Shown here: positions 17,578 to 28,700 of the stretch, piece after piece
Numbering within the stretch: the first letter of the stretch is position 1
How the letters are laid out: each line of letters starts with the position of its first letter
Origin: Nocardia sp. NBC_00416
GTDB taxonomy: Bacteria; Actinomycetota; Actinomycetes; Mycobacteriales; Mycobacteriaceae
Direction of reading: 5' to 3'
Assembly (NCBI RefSeq): GCF_036032445.1
Contig: NZ_CP107932.1
Location: forward strand, 6,884,501 to 6,948,500
Length of the DNA stretch: 64,000 bases
Position numbers and translations under genes: made by a program
Notes under the pieces: model-generated
What the model saw: only the letters and a program-made list of their open reading frames with translations
Told to the model about the DNA's origin: nothing
The model's database searches: none

Positions 17578-17622
17578 CTCCCCGGGAGTCCGGACTGAAT
17601 TCTCAGTCGGACTCCCGGGGAG
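17578..17622 (-). terminator. strong hairpin terminator downstream of the mspA-like pair
   Basis: Near-perfect stem of 20 pairs with one bulged G (CTCCCCGGGAGTCC on one arm, GGACTCCCGGGGAG on the other) around a 4-nt loop ATTC. It lies 56 bases past the stop of the downstream MspA-like gene on the minus strand and should end that transcript. Confidence 0.75.
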
Positions 17623-17677
17623 CGGTCCAGTGGCCGGAGCTACCGCGCGTCGAGCGAACTCGCCGCGAGTGTGGCGA

Positions 17678-18340
17678 TCAGCCGAGGCTGAAGGGCTGAC
17701 CCCACACGCGGAACTCGGAGATGCCCTGTTCGGTGGACACCTCGACCCGGACGAAGGAGCGAGCCTGGGCGTATCCCGCGCAGCCGTTGAGGCCGATGGT
17801 GGAATCCGACCAGGTCACCGATCCGTTCGGGCCGGTGAACTTGTTGGCGAAGGAATGGCCTTCGTCGCCGTAGACGTCGGGCTTCTCGATATCGAGCAGC
17901 AGGAACGACGTGGCCTGGCCCGGGCCGAGGGTCAGGTTGCCGCCGGAGCTGAGGTTGCCGGTGACCTTGTCGCCCGAGCCCTGGACGCCGGCGCCGCCGT
18001 TCGCGCCGCCGCCGCTGATATCGACCTGGCAGCCCACCACGTAACCGGGGGTGATCTTGGTGCCCTTGTGCGCACCGTGCACCTCGACCTGCGCGCTACC
18101 CGAGACCCAGGCGTTGCGGTGCAGCGGGGTCGACCCCATCGACGGGTTGATCAGCGCCGACTCGTTGGCGATGCGCGCGGTGATCGACAGGCCGTTGGGC
18201 AGGGTGTGGGTGAGCTCGCCGCCGGGCAGCGGGACGAAAGTATCGGCACTCGCCGCGCCGGCCGAGAACAGGCCGATCGCTGCGACGGTCGCGCCAGCGA
18301 GGCTCGCGATCCGCACGGCGCTCTTCTTGATTACAGACAT
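17678..18340 (-). CDS. MspA family porin
   Basis: 220-residue outer-membrane (mycomembrane) porin subunit. A Sec signal peptide ends at about ASA-DTF (residue 32/33). The mature start DTFVPLPGGELTHTLPNGL is the MspA signature, followed by ESALINPSMGSTPLHRNAWVSG, VVGCQVDISGG and the C-terminal NGCAGYAQARSFVRVEV, where the conserved Cys in CQ and CAGYAQAR are typical. MspA forms an octameric goblet channel for hydrophilic solutes. A GAGAGGGAAA site precedes the start. Second gene of a tandem pair with the paralogue at 18407-19051. Confidence 0.93.
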   Translation of the reverse strand: MSVIKKSAVRIASLAGATVAAIGLFSAGAASADTFVPLPGGELTHTLPNGLSITARIANESALINPSMGSTPLHRNAWVSGSAQVEVHGAHKGTKITPGYVVGCQVDISGGGANGGAGVQGSGDKVTGNLSSGGNLTLGPGQATSFLLLDIEKPDVYGDEGHSFANKFTGPNGSVTWSDSTIGLNGCAGYAQARSFVRVEVSTEQGISEFRVWGQPFSLG

Positions 18341-18406
18341 GACAATTTCCCTCTCGGAAGAGAATTCCGTTCAGCGACGGATTTGATCGACCAGTTACGA
18401 CGTGCG

Positions 18407-19051
18407 TCAGCCGATGCTGAACGGAGCTCCGTACAGGGTGGTCTTCGAATAGTGGTCGCCGATGATCTCGACGACGGCGTAGGAACGGGCCTGCGCGTAT
18501 CCGGCGCAACCTTCGATATTCATTTCGACGTCTTTGTAGTCGACCCAGTACACGCCGGGCTTCGGAATATCGGTTCCCTCGACGTTCACGAACTTCACGT
18601 CGCCGGGGCCCAGTTTGAGGCCGATCGAACCGCTGACGCCCATGCTCGAACTGCTCATGCTGGCGGACAGGCCGGCGGAGACAGCGTCGTCGGCGATGCT
18701 GACCTGGCATCCGATGATGTAGCCGGCGCTCACCCGGGAAGTGCCGTGGGTGGAGGAGTTGTTGGTGCCGGGGGCATTGGTGGGGCCCTTCCAGGGGCCG
18801 GGCGTGCCCTCCGGGGTCTCGGCGACGTCCGCGAAGACCCGTCCGCTCACCCAGGCGACCCGGCCGGCGCCGTTGGCCGACAGCGACGGCGAGATGAGCG
18901 CGCTCTCGTCGACTCGGCTCAATTTGAGACCGGGCCCGAGCTTTTCGCCGCCGGGGAGCGGCACAAAGGTATCGGCGGTCGCCATTCCTCCGGCGACGCC
19001 CAGCGCCGCCGCCGTCATCGCCGCGACAGCAGCAATCGACTTGATGTTCAT
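18407..19051 (-). CDS. MspA family porin (paralogue, promoter-proximal)
   Basis: 214-residue MspA-like porin. Signal peptide of about 26 residues ends ATA-DTF; the mature protein begins DTFVPLPGGEKLGPGLKLSR, with ESALISPSLSANGAGRVAWVSGR, IIGCQVSIADD and EGCAGYAQARSYAVVEI. It shares the same two-Cys pattern as the neighbouring copy but differs widely in the middle, and has a Pro/Gly/Asn insertion near residue 75 absent from the other. ATG 19051 is chosen because GAGGGA lies 8 bases upstream; the longer frame is upstream DNA. Spaced 66 bases before its paralogue, so probably one transcript. Confidence 0.92.
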   Translation of the reverse strand: MNIKSIAAVAAMTAAALGVAGGMATADTFVPLPGGEKLGPGLKLSRVDESALISPSLSANGAGRVAWVSGRVFADVAETPEGTPGPWKGPTNAPGTNNSSTHGTSRVSAGYIIGCQVSIADDAVSAGLSASMSSSSMGVSGSIGLKLGPGDVKFVNVEGTDIPKPGVYWVDYKDVEMNIEGCAGYAQARSYAVVEIIGDHYSKTTLYGAPFSIG

Positions 19052-19621
19052 CGTTTGTCCCTCATGCTCTTGCGAATTGCCACCGGAGCGCGTCTCTACA
19101 ACGCATCCGGCGAAAACGGCAGCCGAAATTTCCGGACCATTGGCACACGAAAACACAGTGCCGCGATTCGGGTGTTTCCTGCCCACTCGCAGGTGAAATC
19201 CGGTGGCTATGGGAACCCACCGGTGGTGTCAGATCGTCTTACCGAGCGATCAGGTGACGAATGGCTGCGTCATGAATCCCTCATCCCTGTCTATCTTCTT
19301 GCAACCCGGTCGGGTTCGACCGGAAATTCTGCGGCGAAAGGGAGTGCGGGCGCGGCGACGTCAGCAGCGTCTGAGTGCGCATCTCTTCACCTCTCGCTCG
19401 TGCGTCGCTGCGCCGGACAGATGTTCGACCCGGTAGGGACGCCATCCGTTGCGAACACCGGGGTGCGGTGTCGGCGCAGTCTATTGCTTCCTTATCTGTG
19501 ATTAGGTTAGCCTTTGCTCACTATAAAGGTTTGCTAACAAAATTTGTGAGCGATAACAGTGACCTATATCACACAGACCGGGAAGGGACGATTCGATGCA
19601 CAAAAGGTGTGACACCGCTTC
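19052..19621. other. 570-base intergenic region between divergent mspA and fep operons
   Basis: No gene is convincing here. It must contain the minus-strand promoter for the porin pair near 19060-19150 and the plus-strand iron-controlled promoter near 19500. A small inverted repeat CCGGTGG/CCACCGG lies at 19200-19223. From about 19496 the DNA becomes clearly more AT-rich than its surroundings. Confidence 0.6.
19502..19520 (+). promoter_or_regulatory. IdeR/DmdR-type iron box upstream of the fepDGC-like operon
   Basis: TTAGGTTAGCCTTTGCTCA matches the left half and centre of the actinobacterial iron box TTAGGTTAGGCTAACCTAA. TATAAA at 19522-19527 follows directly as a -10-like hexamer, and AGGTTTGCTAAC just downstream gives a further partial half-site. 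Repression by Fe-bound IdeR/DmdR is inferred. Confidence 0.72.
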
Positions 19622-20653
19622 ATGACCGCCGGTTCGTCCTATGAATACCACACATATGTAGGTGCCCGCAGGTGGACTGGATGGTTGCTGGCGGCTCTCT
19701 GTCTGGTAATCGCCTGCTTACTGAGTCTTGTGGTCGGGGTGAAGCATATTCCGATCACGGAAATCATTAGTGCCCTGTGGACGCCCGATGGATCGCCGGA
19801 CGACCTGGTCATCAGCGAATACCGGCTGCCCCGGACGCTGCTCGGATTGCTGGCCGGTAGCGCGCTCGGTGTCGCGGGCTGCCTGATGCAGGGGCTGACA
19901 CGCAACCCGCTGGCCGATCCGGGACTCCTCGGAATCAATGCCGGAGCGGCTTTCGCCATCGCGGTCGCCGTGGCATACCTGGGCGCCGACGGGATCGCCT
20001 CCTACGTCTGGTTCGGGTTCGCCGGCGCCGCGGTCGTGTCGATCGCGGTGTATCGATTGGGAACTGTCGGGCGCGGGGGCACCGACCCGATTCGGCTCAC
20101 CCTCGCCGGCGTGGCGATCACCGCCGTGCTGACCGGTGTCACCAAGGGCCTGATCCTGCTGAACGCGACCGCGTTCGACAAGATGCGGCAGTGGGACGCC
20201 GGCGCGCTGACCGGGCGCGGGTACGACGTGCTCGCCGGCGCGGTTCCCTTCATCGTGATCGGGTTGATCCTGGCCGCGGTCGCCGCCCGCTCCCTGAACG
20301 CCGTGGCGCTCGGCGAGGATCTGGCCCGTGCGCTGGGCGTGCACGTGACCCGCACCCGCGCCTGTACCGCGCTCGCGTTGATCCTGCTCTGCGGCACCGC
20401 GACGGCCGCGGTCGGTCCGATCACCTTCGTCGGTCTGGCGGTACCGCATATCGCCCGCTGGATCGTCGGCCCCGATCATCGCTGGATCGTCGCCTACTCG
20501 CTGGTTCTCGCGCCCGCCCTGGTGCTGTTCGCGGATGTGGTCGGCCGGATCGCCATCCCGCCCGACGAGCTGTCGGCCGGTGTCGTGACGGCCTTTCTCG
20601 GCGCCCCCGTGCTGATCTGGCTCGCCCGCCGTTCGGAGATGAGGCAGTCGTGA
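19622..20653 (+). CDS. iron-siderophore ABC transporter permease, FecCD family (FepD-like)
   Basis: 343-residue inner-membrane permease with about ten hydrophobic helices. FecCD signatures are YRLPRTLLGLLAGSALGVAGCLMQGLTRNPLADPGLLGINAGAAFA and ITFVGLAVPHIARWIVGPDHRW; the last is the loop contacting the ATPase. It pairs with the next gene to form the heterodimeric channel for a ferric siderophore. First gene of a three-gene operon behind an iron box. Stop TGA overlaps the next GTG by four bases. Confidence 0.93.
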   Translation: MTAGSSYEYHTYVGARRWTGWLLAALCLVIACLLSLVVGVKHIPITEIISALWTPDGSPDDLVISEYRLPRTLLGLLAGSALGVAGCLMQGLTRNPLADPGLLGINAGAAFAIAVAVAYLGADGIASYVWFGFAGAAVVSIAVYRLGTVGRGGTDPIRLTLAGVAITAVLTGVTKGLILLNATAFDKMRQWDAGALTGRGYDVLAGAVPFIVIGLILAAVAARSLNAVALGEDLARALGVHVTRTRACTALALILLCGTATAAVGPITFVGLAVPHIARWIVGPDHRWIVAYSLVLAPALVLFADVVGRIAIPPDELSAGVVTAFLGAPVLIWLARRSEMRQS

Positions 20654-21729
20654 CCACTCTGCGCAAGCTGCCGCGGCTCGGGGCCGAGACGACGGTCGAC
20701 TTCGGCCGGACGGTCCGCGTCCTGCGTTTCCGCGGGCTCACCGCCCGGTTCGGGGTGCGCAGCGTCGTGGTGACGACGCTGCTGCTCGTCGCGGCCGCAG
20801 TGGTGGCGCTGCTCGCGCTCGGCACCGGCGATTTCCCGATCCCGCCGGATCGGGTGCTGCGAGCGCTGTTCGGCAACGGTGTGGGCGGCGACGAACTCGT
20901 GGTCCGGGAGTGGCGCGCCCCCCGGGTGCTCATGGCGCTGGTGCTCGGCGCCGCGCTCGGGCTGAGCGGGGCGATCCTGCAGTCGGTCACCCGGAACCCA
21001 CTGGGCAGCCCGGATATCGTCGGATTCAATTCGGGCGCGTATACGGGTGCGCTGCTGGTGATCCTGGCCGGCGGCGGGTACTACGCCACTGCGGCCGGCG
21101 CGGTGGGGGGCGGACTGCTCACCGCGCTCGCGATCTTCCTGCTCGCGTTCCGGCAGAACGTCAAGGGTTTCCGGCTGATCATCGTCGGTATCGGGGTCGG
21201 CGCGATGCTGGCCGCGGTCAACACCTGGCTCATCCTGCGCGCCGACCTCGACGACGCCATGTCGGCCGCCGCCTGGGGTGTCGGCACCCTGGACGGACTC
21301 AGCTGGGCCGAGATCGTGCCGGCGCTGATCGTGCTGGCGATCCTGGCGCTCGCGGTGGTACCCGCCGCGTACCGATTGCAGGTCCTGGAACTGGGCGACG
21401 ACGCGGCCCAGGCGCTCGGCATCCGGGTGAGCCGGGCGCGGTTGGTGCTCACGGTGCTGAGTGTCGCGTTCACCGCCGTCGGCACGGCGGTGGCGGGTCC
21501 GATCGCCTTCGTGGCTCTCGCGGCTCCGCAACTGGGCCGGCGGCTGGCCCGCACCCCGACCACCGCGCTGCTGCCGGCGGCCGCGATGGGGGCCCTGCTG
21601 CTGGTGGTCTGCGATTGGATCTCGCGGCGCGCGTTCGCGCCGACCACCGTGCCGGTCGGCGTCGTGACCGCTTCGATCGGCGGCGCGTATCTGGCCTATC
21701 TGCTGGTGGCCGAGGCTCGACGGAACTGA
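20650..21729 (+). CDS. iron-siderophore ABC transporter permease, FecCD family (FepG-like)
   Basis: 359-residue second permease subunit. WRAPRVLMALVLGAALGLSGAILQSVTRNPLGSPDIVGFNSGAYTGAL and IAFVALAAPQLGRRLARTPT are the FecCD hallmarks and align with those in the preceding gene. A ~45-residue N-terminal cytoplasmic segment (to RFGVRS) precedes helix 1. The GTG start at 20650 lies in a GTGA overlap with the upstream gene. Together with the FepC-like ATPase and the lipoprotein at 29943 it should import the ferric catecholate made by this locus. Confidence 0.93.
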   Translation: MTTLRKLPRLGAETTVDFGRTVRVLRFRGLTARFGVRSVVVTTLLLVAAAVVALLALGTGDFPIPPDRVLRALFGNGVGGDELVVREWRAPRVLMALVLGAALGLSGAILQSVTRNPLGSPDIVGFNSGAYTGALLVILAGGGYYATAAGAVGGGLLTALAIFLLAFRQNVKGFRLIIVGIGVGAMLAAVNTWLILRADLDDAMSAAAWGVGTLDGLSWAEIVPALIVLAILALAVVPAAYRLQVLELGDDAAQALGIRVSRARLVLTVLSVAFTAVGTAVAGPIAFVALAAPQLGRRLARTPTTALLPAAAMGALLLVVCDWISRRAFAPTTVPVGVVTASIGGAYLAYLLVAEARRN

Positions 21730-21738
21730 GGAATCATC

Positions 21739-22599
21739 GTGGAAGAACAGCTCGATCGCACTGCCGCCGACGAGGCCGGTACTGCGCCGCACACCGGCGC
21801 CGAGGCACGGTTGCGGGCCGAACGGCTCCGGCTGGGATACCGCAGCAGGGTCATCAGCGACGAGCTCACCGTGGATATCCCCGACGGCACTTTCACCGTC
21901 ATCATCGGACCGAACGCCTGTGGGAAATCCACCCTGCTGCGGGCATTGTCGCGGCTGCTGGCGCCCGAATCCGGTGCGGTGCTGCTGGACGGCAAGCAGA
22001 TCGGTTCCTATCCGGCGAAAGAGGTGGCGCGGCGGATCGGTCTGCTGCCGCAGACCTCGACCGCGCCGGAGGGGATCCGGGTCGCCGATCTGGTGGCGCG
22101 GGGCCGCTATCCGCACCAGTCGCTGATCCGGCAGTGGTCGCGCAAGGACGAGGAGGCCGTCGCCGCGGCGATGGCGGCCACCGGGGTGGCCGATCTGTCC
22201 GGTCGGCTGGTCGACGAGCTCTCCGGTGGTCAGCGGCAGCGGGTGTGGATCTCGATGGTGCTCGCCCAGGAGACGCCGATCGTGTTGCTCGACGAACCGA
22301 CGACCTTCCTCGATATCGCCCATCAGATCCAGCTGCTGGATCTGTGCCGCGAATTGAACCGGGGGACCGGGCGAACCGTGGTCGCCGTATTGCACGATCT
22401 GAACCACGCGTTCCGGTACGCCGACCATCTCATCGCCATGCGCGACGGCGCGGTGATCGCGGCCGGTGCGCCGCGCGAGATCGTGACCGCGGAGTTGGTG
22501 CGGCAGGTCTTCGACCTGGGATGCCGGGTGATCGACGACCCCGAAACGGGAGCGCCGCTGGTGGTTCCACTGGCCGAGAACGCGGTCCGGATGTCCTGA
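21739..22599 (+). CDS. iron-siderophore ABC transporter ATP-binding protein (FepC-like)
   Basis: 286-residue ATPase. Walker A GPNACGKST at residues 57-65, Q-loop PQTSTAPEGIRVADLVARGRYPHQ, signature LSGGQRQRVWISMVLAQ, Walker B IVLLDEPTTFLD and switch His in VVAVLHDLNHAFRYAD are all intact. The GRYPHQ motif after the Q-loop is typical for FecE/FepC. GTG 21739 starts 9 bases after the permease stop. It completes the fepDGC-like operon; no terminator hairpin is obvious before the next iron box. Confidence 0.94.
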   Translation: MEEQLDRTAADEAGTAPHTGAEARLRAERLRLGYRSRVISDELTVDIPDGTFTVIIGPNACGKSTLLRALSRLLAPESGAVLLDGKQIGSYPAKEVARRIGLLPQTSTAPEGIRVADLVARGRYPHQSLIRQWSRKDEEAVAAAMAATGVADLSGRLVDELSGGQRQRVWISMVLAQETPIVLLDEPTTFLDIAHQIQLLDLCRELNRGTGRTVVAVLHDLNHAFRYADHLIAMRDGAVIAAGAPREIVTAELVRQVFDLGCRVIDDPETGAPLVVPLAENAVRMS

Positions 22600-22651
22600 A
22601 TGGGACAGGGCTACGGCGGGGTCCATTACCCGATAGATGTTTTACTTTAGT

Positions 22652-22670
22652 AAAGGTTAGGCTAACCTCA
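22652..22670 (+). promoter_or_regulatory. IdeR/DmdR-type iron box upstream of the NRPS operon
   Basis: AAAGGTTAGGCTAACCTCA contains a perfect GGTTAGGCTAACC core of the 19-bp iron box, 83 bases before the NRPS start and within an AT-rich promoter stretch (TTTTACTTTAGTAAAGG). Iron repression of the five-gene NRPS operon is inferred. Confidence 0.88.
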
Positions 22671-22752
22671 ACTGTGGTCGTGTGTCGTACCGCTCGATAG
22701 AGAAAGTGTATCGGCACGACACCGAATGTGATTCACAGCGAAGGGAGTTGCC

Positions 22753-25700
22753 GTGCCGGCGGCAGTGCAGGACGCCTCGAAGGCAAGCGATCCCGAATTA
22801 CCGCTCACCGGCCCTCAGCTGGGGATTTGGAACGCGCAGCAGTTCGATCCGGAATCCGGCCGCTATCTGGTCGGTGAGGTTCTCGAAATCTCGGGCGACG
22901 ACCCGATCGATGTCGAGGCACTGGCCGAGGCGATCGGCGCCACAGTGGCCGAGGCCGAGAACATGCGGCTGCGGTTCCGCGATACCGCGGCGGGACCACG
23001 GCAAACGGTCTGCGCCGAACCCGCGGTACTGCAACCGATGATCGATCTGCGCGGTGCGGCCGATCCGGTGTCGCTCGCGCACGAAGCGGTGGCGCTGGAA
23101 CGCCATCAGGCGGCGCAGCGGTGCCGGGGCATGGTGGATCGGCGCCTGTACAACTACACGCTGATCCGGCTCACCGAATGCGAGGTGTGGTGCGTACAGC
23201 TCTACCACCACCTGATCGTCGACGGTTACAGCGCGGCGCTGCTGTCGCGCCGCGTCGCCGCGCACTACACCGCCCTGCGCCGCGGTAGCGAGCCGCCCAA
23301 GGCGACCTTCGGCGCTATCGCCGAGCTGGTCGCCGATGAGCAGAACTACCGCGACAGTGCACAGTTCGCCGCCGACCAGCGCTATTGGCGCGAACAACTC
23401 AGCCCCGCACCGTCGCTCGACGGCCGGGGCACCGCGCTCGGCGGCGCGGTGGAGCGGACCATCCGGGCCGAGGCGATCTTGCCGGTCGAGACGCTGGACC
23501 GGTTGCGCAGCTGTACAGAAAAATACCGGATCACCTGGGCAGACGGCCTGATCGCCTGCTATGCCGCCTATGTGCAGCGGTTGCTGGGCAATTCCGATGT
23601 GGTGCTGTCGATGTTGATGATGGGCCGGGTCGGACGGGTCGCGCTGAGTACCCCCGCGATGGCGGTGAACGTCCTGCCGCTGCGACTGACCGTGCATGCG
23701 CACGACACGGTCGGCGAACTCGGCGTCCGAGTGGCCGAGACGCTGCGCGATATGCGTAAGCATCAGCGTTACAGCGGTGCCGATCTGGCCCGTGATCTGA
23801 GCGGTTTCGGTGCGGGCGAACTGCTGCACGGAGTCGGCATGAACCTCAAGGTCTTCGACTTCGCGCTAGATTTCGACGGGGCCGAGGGCGTGCTGCGCAA
23901 CGTGGCCGGTGGGCCGCCGGAAGATCTCGGCCTGGTGGTGACGCCGTTACCCGATAAATCGGTGCTGCTCGGTTTCGAATGCGACGCGCGGACCAACGAC
24001 CCGGACACCGCGTACCGCCGGGTGGCCGGACTGGTGCGAGTCGTCGAGGCGTTCACCGAACTGGACAAGGTCGCGGTCGGCGCGCTGGAACTGGTCGAGC
24101 ACGACGAGCGTGTCCGGCTGCTGGCCGGTCGCGCCGGACCCGCGGCCGCCGGCGGGGCCGAGCTGGTGCCCGCCGCGCTGGACCGGATGATCGCCGAATA
24201 CACCGATGACACTGTGCTGGTCGCCGGATCGCGGCGGTATACGGGCGGCGAACTGGGCGGCGAGGTGCGCCGGCTGGTGCGCTACCTGCGTGACCAGGGT
24301 GTGCGGACGGGCGACCTCGTCGGTGTCGCGTTGCCGCGCACCGCCGATCTCGTGGTCGCGCTGCTGGCCGTCTGGCGCGCGGGTGGCACGTATCTGCCGC
24401 TGGACCCGGAACATCCGGTGCCCCGGCTGCGCACCATGATCGAGGACGCGGCGCCGGTACTGGTGGTCACCGACAGCGCGCTGTCGGCCGGACTCGCCTG
24501 CCGGACGGTGGTTCTCGACGCCGAACCCGTGCGCGCCGCGCTGCGGGCACACCCGGACGAGCCGGTGACCGAGGCCGAGACCGGACCGATCCGCGGCGAC
24601 CATCCGGCCTATGTCCTCTACACCTCCGGCTCCACCGGGACCCCGAAGGGCGTGGTGATCGACCACACCGCGCTGGCGCAGTTGGTGGCCGGCCACCGGT
24701 CGGGGATCTACGCCGAGACCGTCGAAGGAGCCGGCGGCCGCCGGCTCGCCGTCGCGCACACCACCTCGTTCGCCTTCGACGCCGCGCTCGATCCACTGCT
24801 GTGGCTGCTCGACGGGCATCGGATCCACTTGTACGACAGCGAGATCCGCCGCGACCCGGCGGCGCTGGTCGCCGCATTCGGCGCCGACGGCGTCGAGGTG
24901 GTGGACGGCACTCCGACACTGGCCGCCGCGCTGTTCGGGCACGGCCTCACCGAGCTCGCGCCGCGCCTGCTGGTGCTCGGCGGAGAGGCCTGCCCGCCGG
25001 ACCTGTGGCAGGCGGTGCAGCGCGCCGGGATCACCGCGGTCAACCTGTACGGCCCGACCGAGGCCACGGTCGACGCGATCGGTGCGCCGGTACGCGGCGC
25101 CGACCCGCATATCGGCTTCCCGCTGCCCGGAGTCCGGGCCTACCTGCTGGACAACGGTTTGCAGACCGTCGCAGACGGGCAGGCCGGTGAGCTGTACCTG
25201 GCGGGTGCGGGTATCGCCCAGGGTTATCTGGGCCGTCCCGGGTTCAGCGCCCAGGCCTTCGTCGCGGACCCGTTCGGTCCGCCCGGGGCCCGGATGTACC
25301 GGACGGGCGATCTGGCGCGTTGGGCGCCCGGCCGCGGCTATTTCTATTCCGGCCGCGCCGACGCCCAGGTGAAGATCCGCGGGCACCGGATCGAGATCGG
25401 CGAGGTCGAGGCCGCATTGAGCGGGCTGCCCGAGGTCGCGGCGGCCGCGGCCGATGTCCGGGATCTCGCGGGACGTCCGAGCCTCATCGGTTATGTCGTG
25501 CCCGCGGCGCGCGGTGCGGCGGAGACCGCGGACCTGGGCACCCGGTTGCGCAACAGGCTGGCCGAATCGGTGCCGGACCCGATGGTGCCGACCCGGATCG
25601 TGGTGCTCGGCGAGCTGCCGTGGACCGTCAACGGCAAAGTGGACCGCGCCGCACTGCCCGAACCGGCCGAGTCGACGGGTGGCCGGGCGCCGGCCACGCC

Positions 25701-28700
25701 GGCCGAACAAGCCGTGGGCGAGGTGGTCGCCGAACTGCTCGGGCGCGACACCGTCGATATCGACGACGACTTCTTCGGCGCCGGCGGCGACAGCATCACC
25801 GCGATCGGTGTGTGCAGTCGCCTGCGGGAGCGCGGAGTGATCCTGGCTCCGCAGGATCTGCTGACCCGGCGCAGTCTAGGCGAGCTGGCCGCGGCGGCCG
25901 AGCCCGCGGAAACCGCGGCCGGTCCGGTATCGGATCCGGCGCCGCGCGCCGATACCGTCTCGATCACCCTGCCCCCGCGCAACGCCGCCGAACTGGCCGC
26001 CGCGCACGGACCGATCGCCGATGTGCTGCCGTTGTCGCCGCTCCAGGAAGGGCTGCTGTTCCACGCGCTGCGCGACGGGGCCGCCGATGTGTACACCTTG
26101 ACGGCCCGGTTCGAACTGGCCGGTCCGGTGGATCCGGAGCGGCTGGCGGCCGCGTTCGCGACGGTGCTGACTCGGCATCCGAACCTGGGTGCGGCCTTCC
26201 ACTACGAGCAGGTCGATCAGCCGGTGCAGGTGATCCCCCGCGCGCCCCGAGTGGCCTGGCGGGTAGCGGATCTGCGTTCTCTTGCGGCGGCCGCGGCCGA
26301 AGAAGGCGCGCTGGCGCTGGAAACCGAGGCGGGCGCGCAGCTTTTCGATATCGCCGAACCGCCGCTGTTGCGCGCGCTGCTGATCCGCCTCTCCGATACC
26401 ACGCACCGGTTGGTGCTCACCGCCCACCATCTGCTCGCCGACGGTTGGTCGGTGCCGATCGTGCTGCGCGAGATGCTCGCGCTCTACCACGGTGAGCAGT
26501 TGTCCGAACCCGGCTACTACGGCGCCTATCTGGCCTGGCTGGCCGGCCGCGACAGCGCGGCGGCTGCCCGCCGCTGGGGCGAATACCTGGCCGGACTGCA
26601 GGCGCCGAGCCTGGTCGGCGCACCCGGACCGCGATCCGGTTCGATCGGCCTGGGGGTACCGCTGGCCGAGGCGAGCGCCGCCGCACTCGAGGTGTTCGGG
26701 CGGGCCAACCGGCTCACCATGAACACACTCCTGCAGGGCGCGTGGGCGCTGGTGCTGGCCGAACAGCTCGGCCGCACCGATATCGTCTTCGGGGCCGTGG
26801 TGTCGGGGCGGCCGGCCGATCTGCCGGGTGTCGCGGGCATGGTCGGTCTGTTCAGCAATACCGTCCCGGTCCGGCTGGATCTCGACCCCGGCCGCGCCGC
26901 CGTCGAGCAGTTCGCCGAACTCCAGCAGACCACGCTCGAACTACAGAACCAGGGCTATCTGGGTCTGGCCACCGTGGAGCGCGCGGCCGGGGTCGGGCGG
27001 TTGTTCGACACCCTCGTCGTCTACGAGAACTTCCCGAAAACCGGTGTGCAGGGACAGGAATCGCACGAGGTCGCGGTAGCCGACGTCACCGTGCACAGTC
27101 TGACCCACTATCCGGTGACCGTGACAGCTCTGCCCGGCGACCGGTTCCGGCTCATGCTGCACCACGACCCGGGTGCGGTGGATCGCGCGACCGCGCAGCG
27201 GCTGGCCGGACGGTTGGCCGCGGTGCTCACCGCGCTGGTGGACGATCCCGGCGCCACCGCCGGGGCGGTGCTCGACGCCACCCGCCACCCCGATACCCGG
27301 GGCCGCACCCTCGCCGACTGGGGGTCGGTCACCCCGATCGATCCGGAGTCGCCGGCCGTCACGGCCGAGGGCGTGACGATCGGCTTCGGCGAGTTCGAGG
27401 CGCGCGCGAATCGACTGGCCCGCTGGCTCGTTTCGCAGGGTGTCGGACCGGAGACCGTGGTCACGGTGGCGATGCCGCGCAGCCCCGATTCGGTGATCGC
27501 GGCGCATGCGATCTGCCGGGCGGGCGGGGTCTATCTGCCGGTGGATCCCGGACAGCCCGCCGAACGCGTGGACACCATCCTCGCCACCGCCGCCGCACCG
27601 CTGGTGCTCACCACCGGCGCCGCCGCCTTCGAGACCGACCGCGCGCCGGTCGTTTCCATCGATACGCTCGACCTGGCCGAGTTCGCCGCGACCGCGCTCA
27701 CCGACGACGATCGACGGGCCCCGTTGCGGCCGGAGAACGCCGCCTACCTCCTGTTCACTTCCGGCTCGACCGGGGTGCCCAAGGGGGTGACGGTCGCCCA
27801 CGAAGCCATCGTGAACACCTTCGCCTGGCTCCAGGAGCAGCACCGGTTCGGTTCGGGCGATACCGTGCTGTACCGCACCCCGGCGACGTTCGACGCCTCG
27901 CTGTTGGAGATCTTCCTCCCGCTGCTGGTGGGCGCCCGGATCGTGCTGGCCCGGCCGAACGGTCACCGCGATCCCTACTATCAGGCGCAGTTGATGGCCG
28001 AGGAGCGGGTCAGCGCCGTCCAGATGACCTCGTCGATGCTCACCACGACGGCCGAGGAAAGCGATCTGTCCGGATGCACCGCGCTGCGCTGTGTGTTCAC
28101 CGGCGGTGAGCCGCTGCCACCGGGCACCGCGCAGCGCTTCCGGGCGGTGACGGGAGCACGGGTGAACAACCTCTACGGGCCCACCGAGGCAGCCGTCTGC
28201 ATCACCTATCACGCGACCACCGACGCCGATACCGTCACCGTCCCGATCGGCCGGCCGCCCGGCGGGGCCGGGGTGCGGGTCCTCGACGATCAGTTGCTGC
28301 CGGTGCCGTTCGGTGTGGTCGGCGAGCTCTACCTGACCGGTGTGCAGCTCGCACGCGGCTATATCCATCGTCCGGAGCAGACCGCGCGCACCTTCGTAGC
28401 CGACCCCGCCGGAAACGGCGAACGCATGTACCGCACCGGCGATCTGGTGCGGTGGGGCGCCGACGGTGAACTGGAGTACGTGGGCCGCACCGACAGTCAG
28501 GTGAAACTGCGCGGGCAGCGGATCGAGCTGGGCGATATCGAATCGGCGGTCCTGCGCCATCCCGGGGTCGCCCAGGTCGCGGTGATCCTGCGCGAGGACA
28601 TTCCCGGCGATCAGCGCCTGGCCGCCTACCTGCGGACCAGCCCCGGGGCGTGCGTCGATCCCGACGCGGTGCGGGCCACCGTAAGAGAAGTACTGCCGGA

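Noticed and set aside
17369..19501. 710-codon plus-strand frame across the porin genes
   Set aside because: It covers both MspA genes antisense and contains no recognisable fold; the minus-strand porins have signal peptides and known signatures.
25741..26100. Epimerisation domain after T1, suggested by GGDSI in the carrier
   Set aside because: The domain beginning LPLSPLQEG has HHLLADGWS and is followed directly by an A domain; it is a condensation domain.
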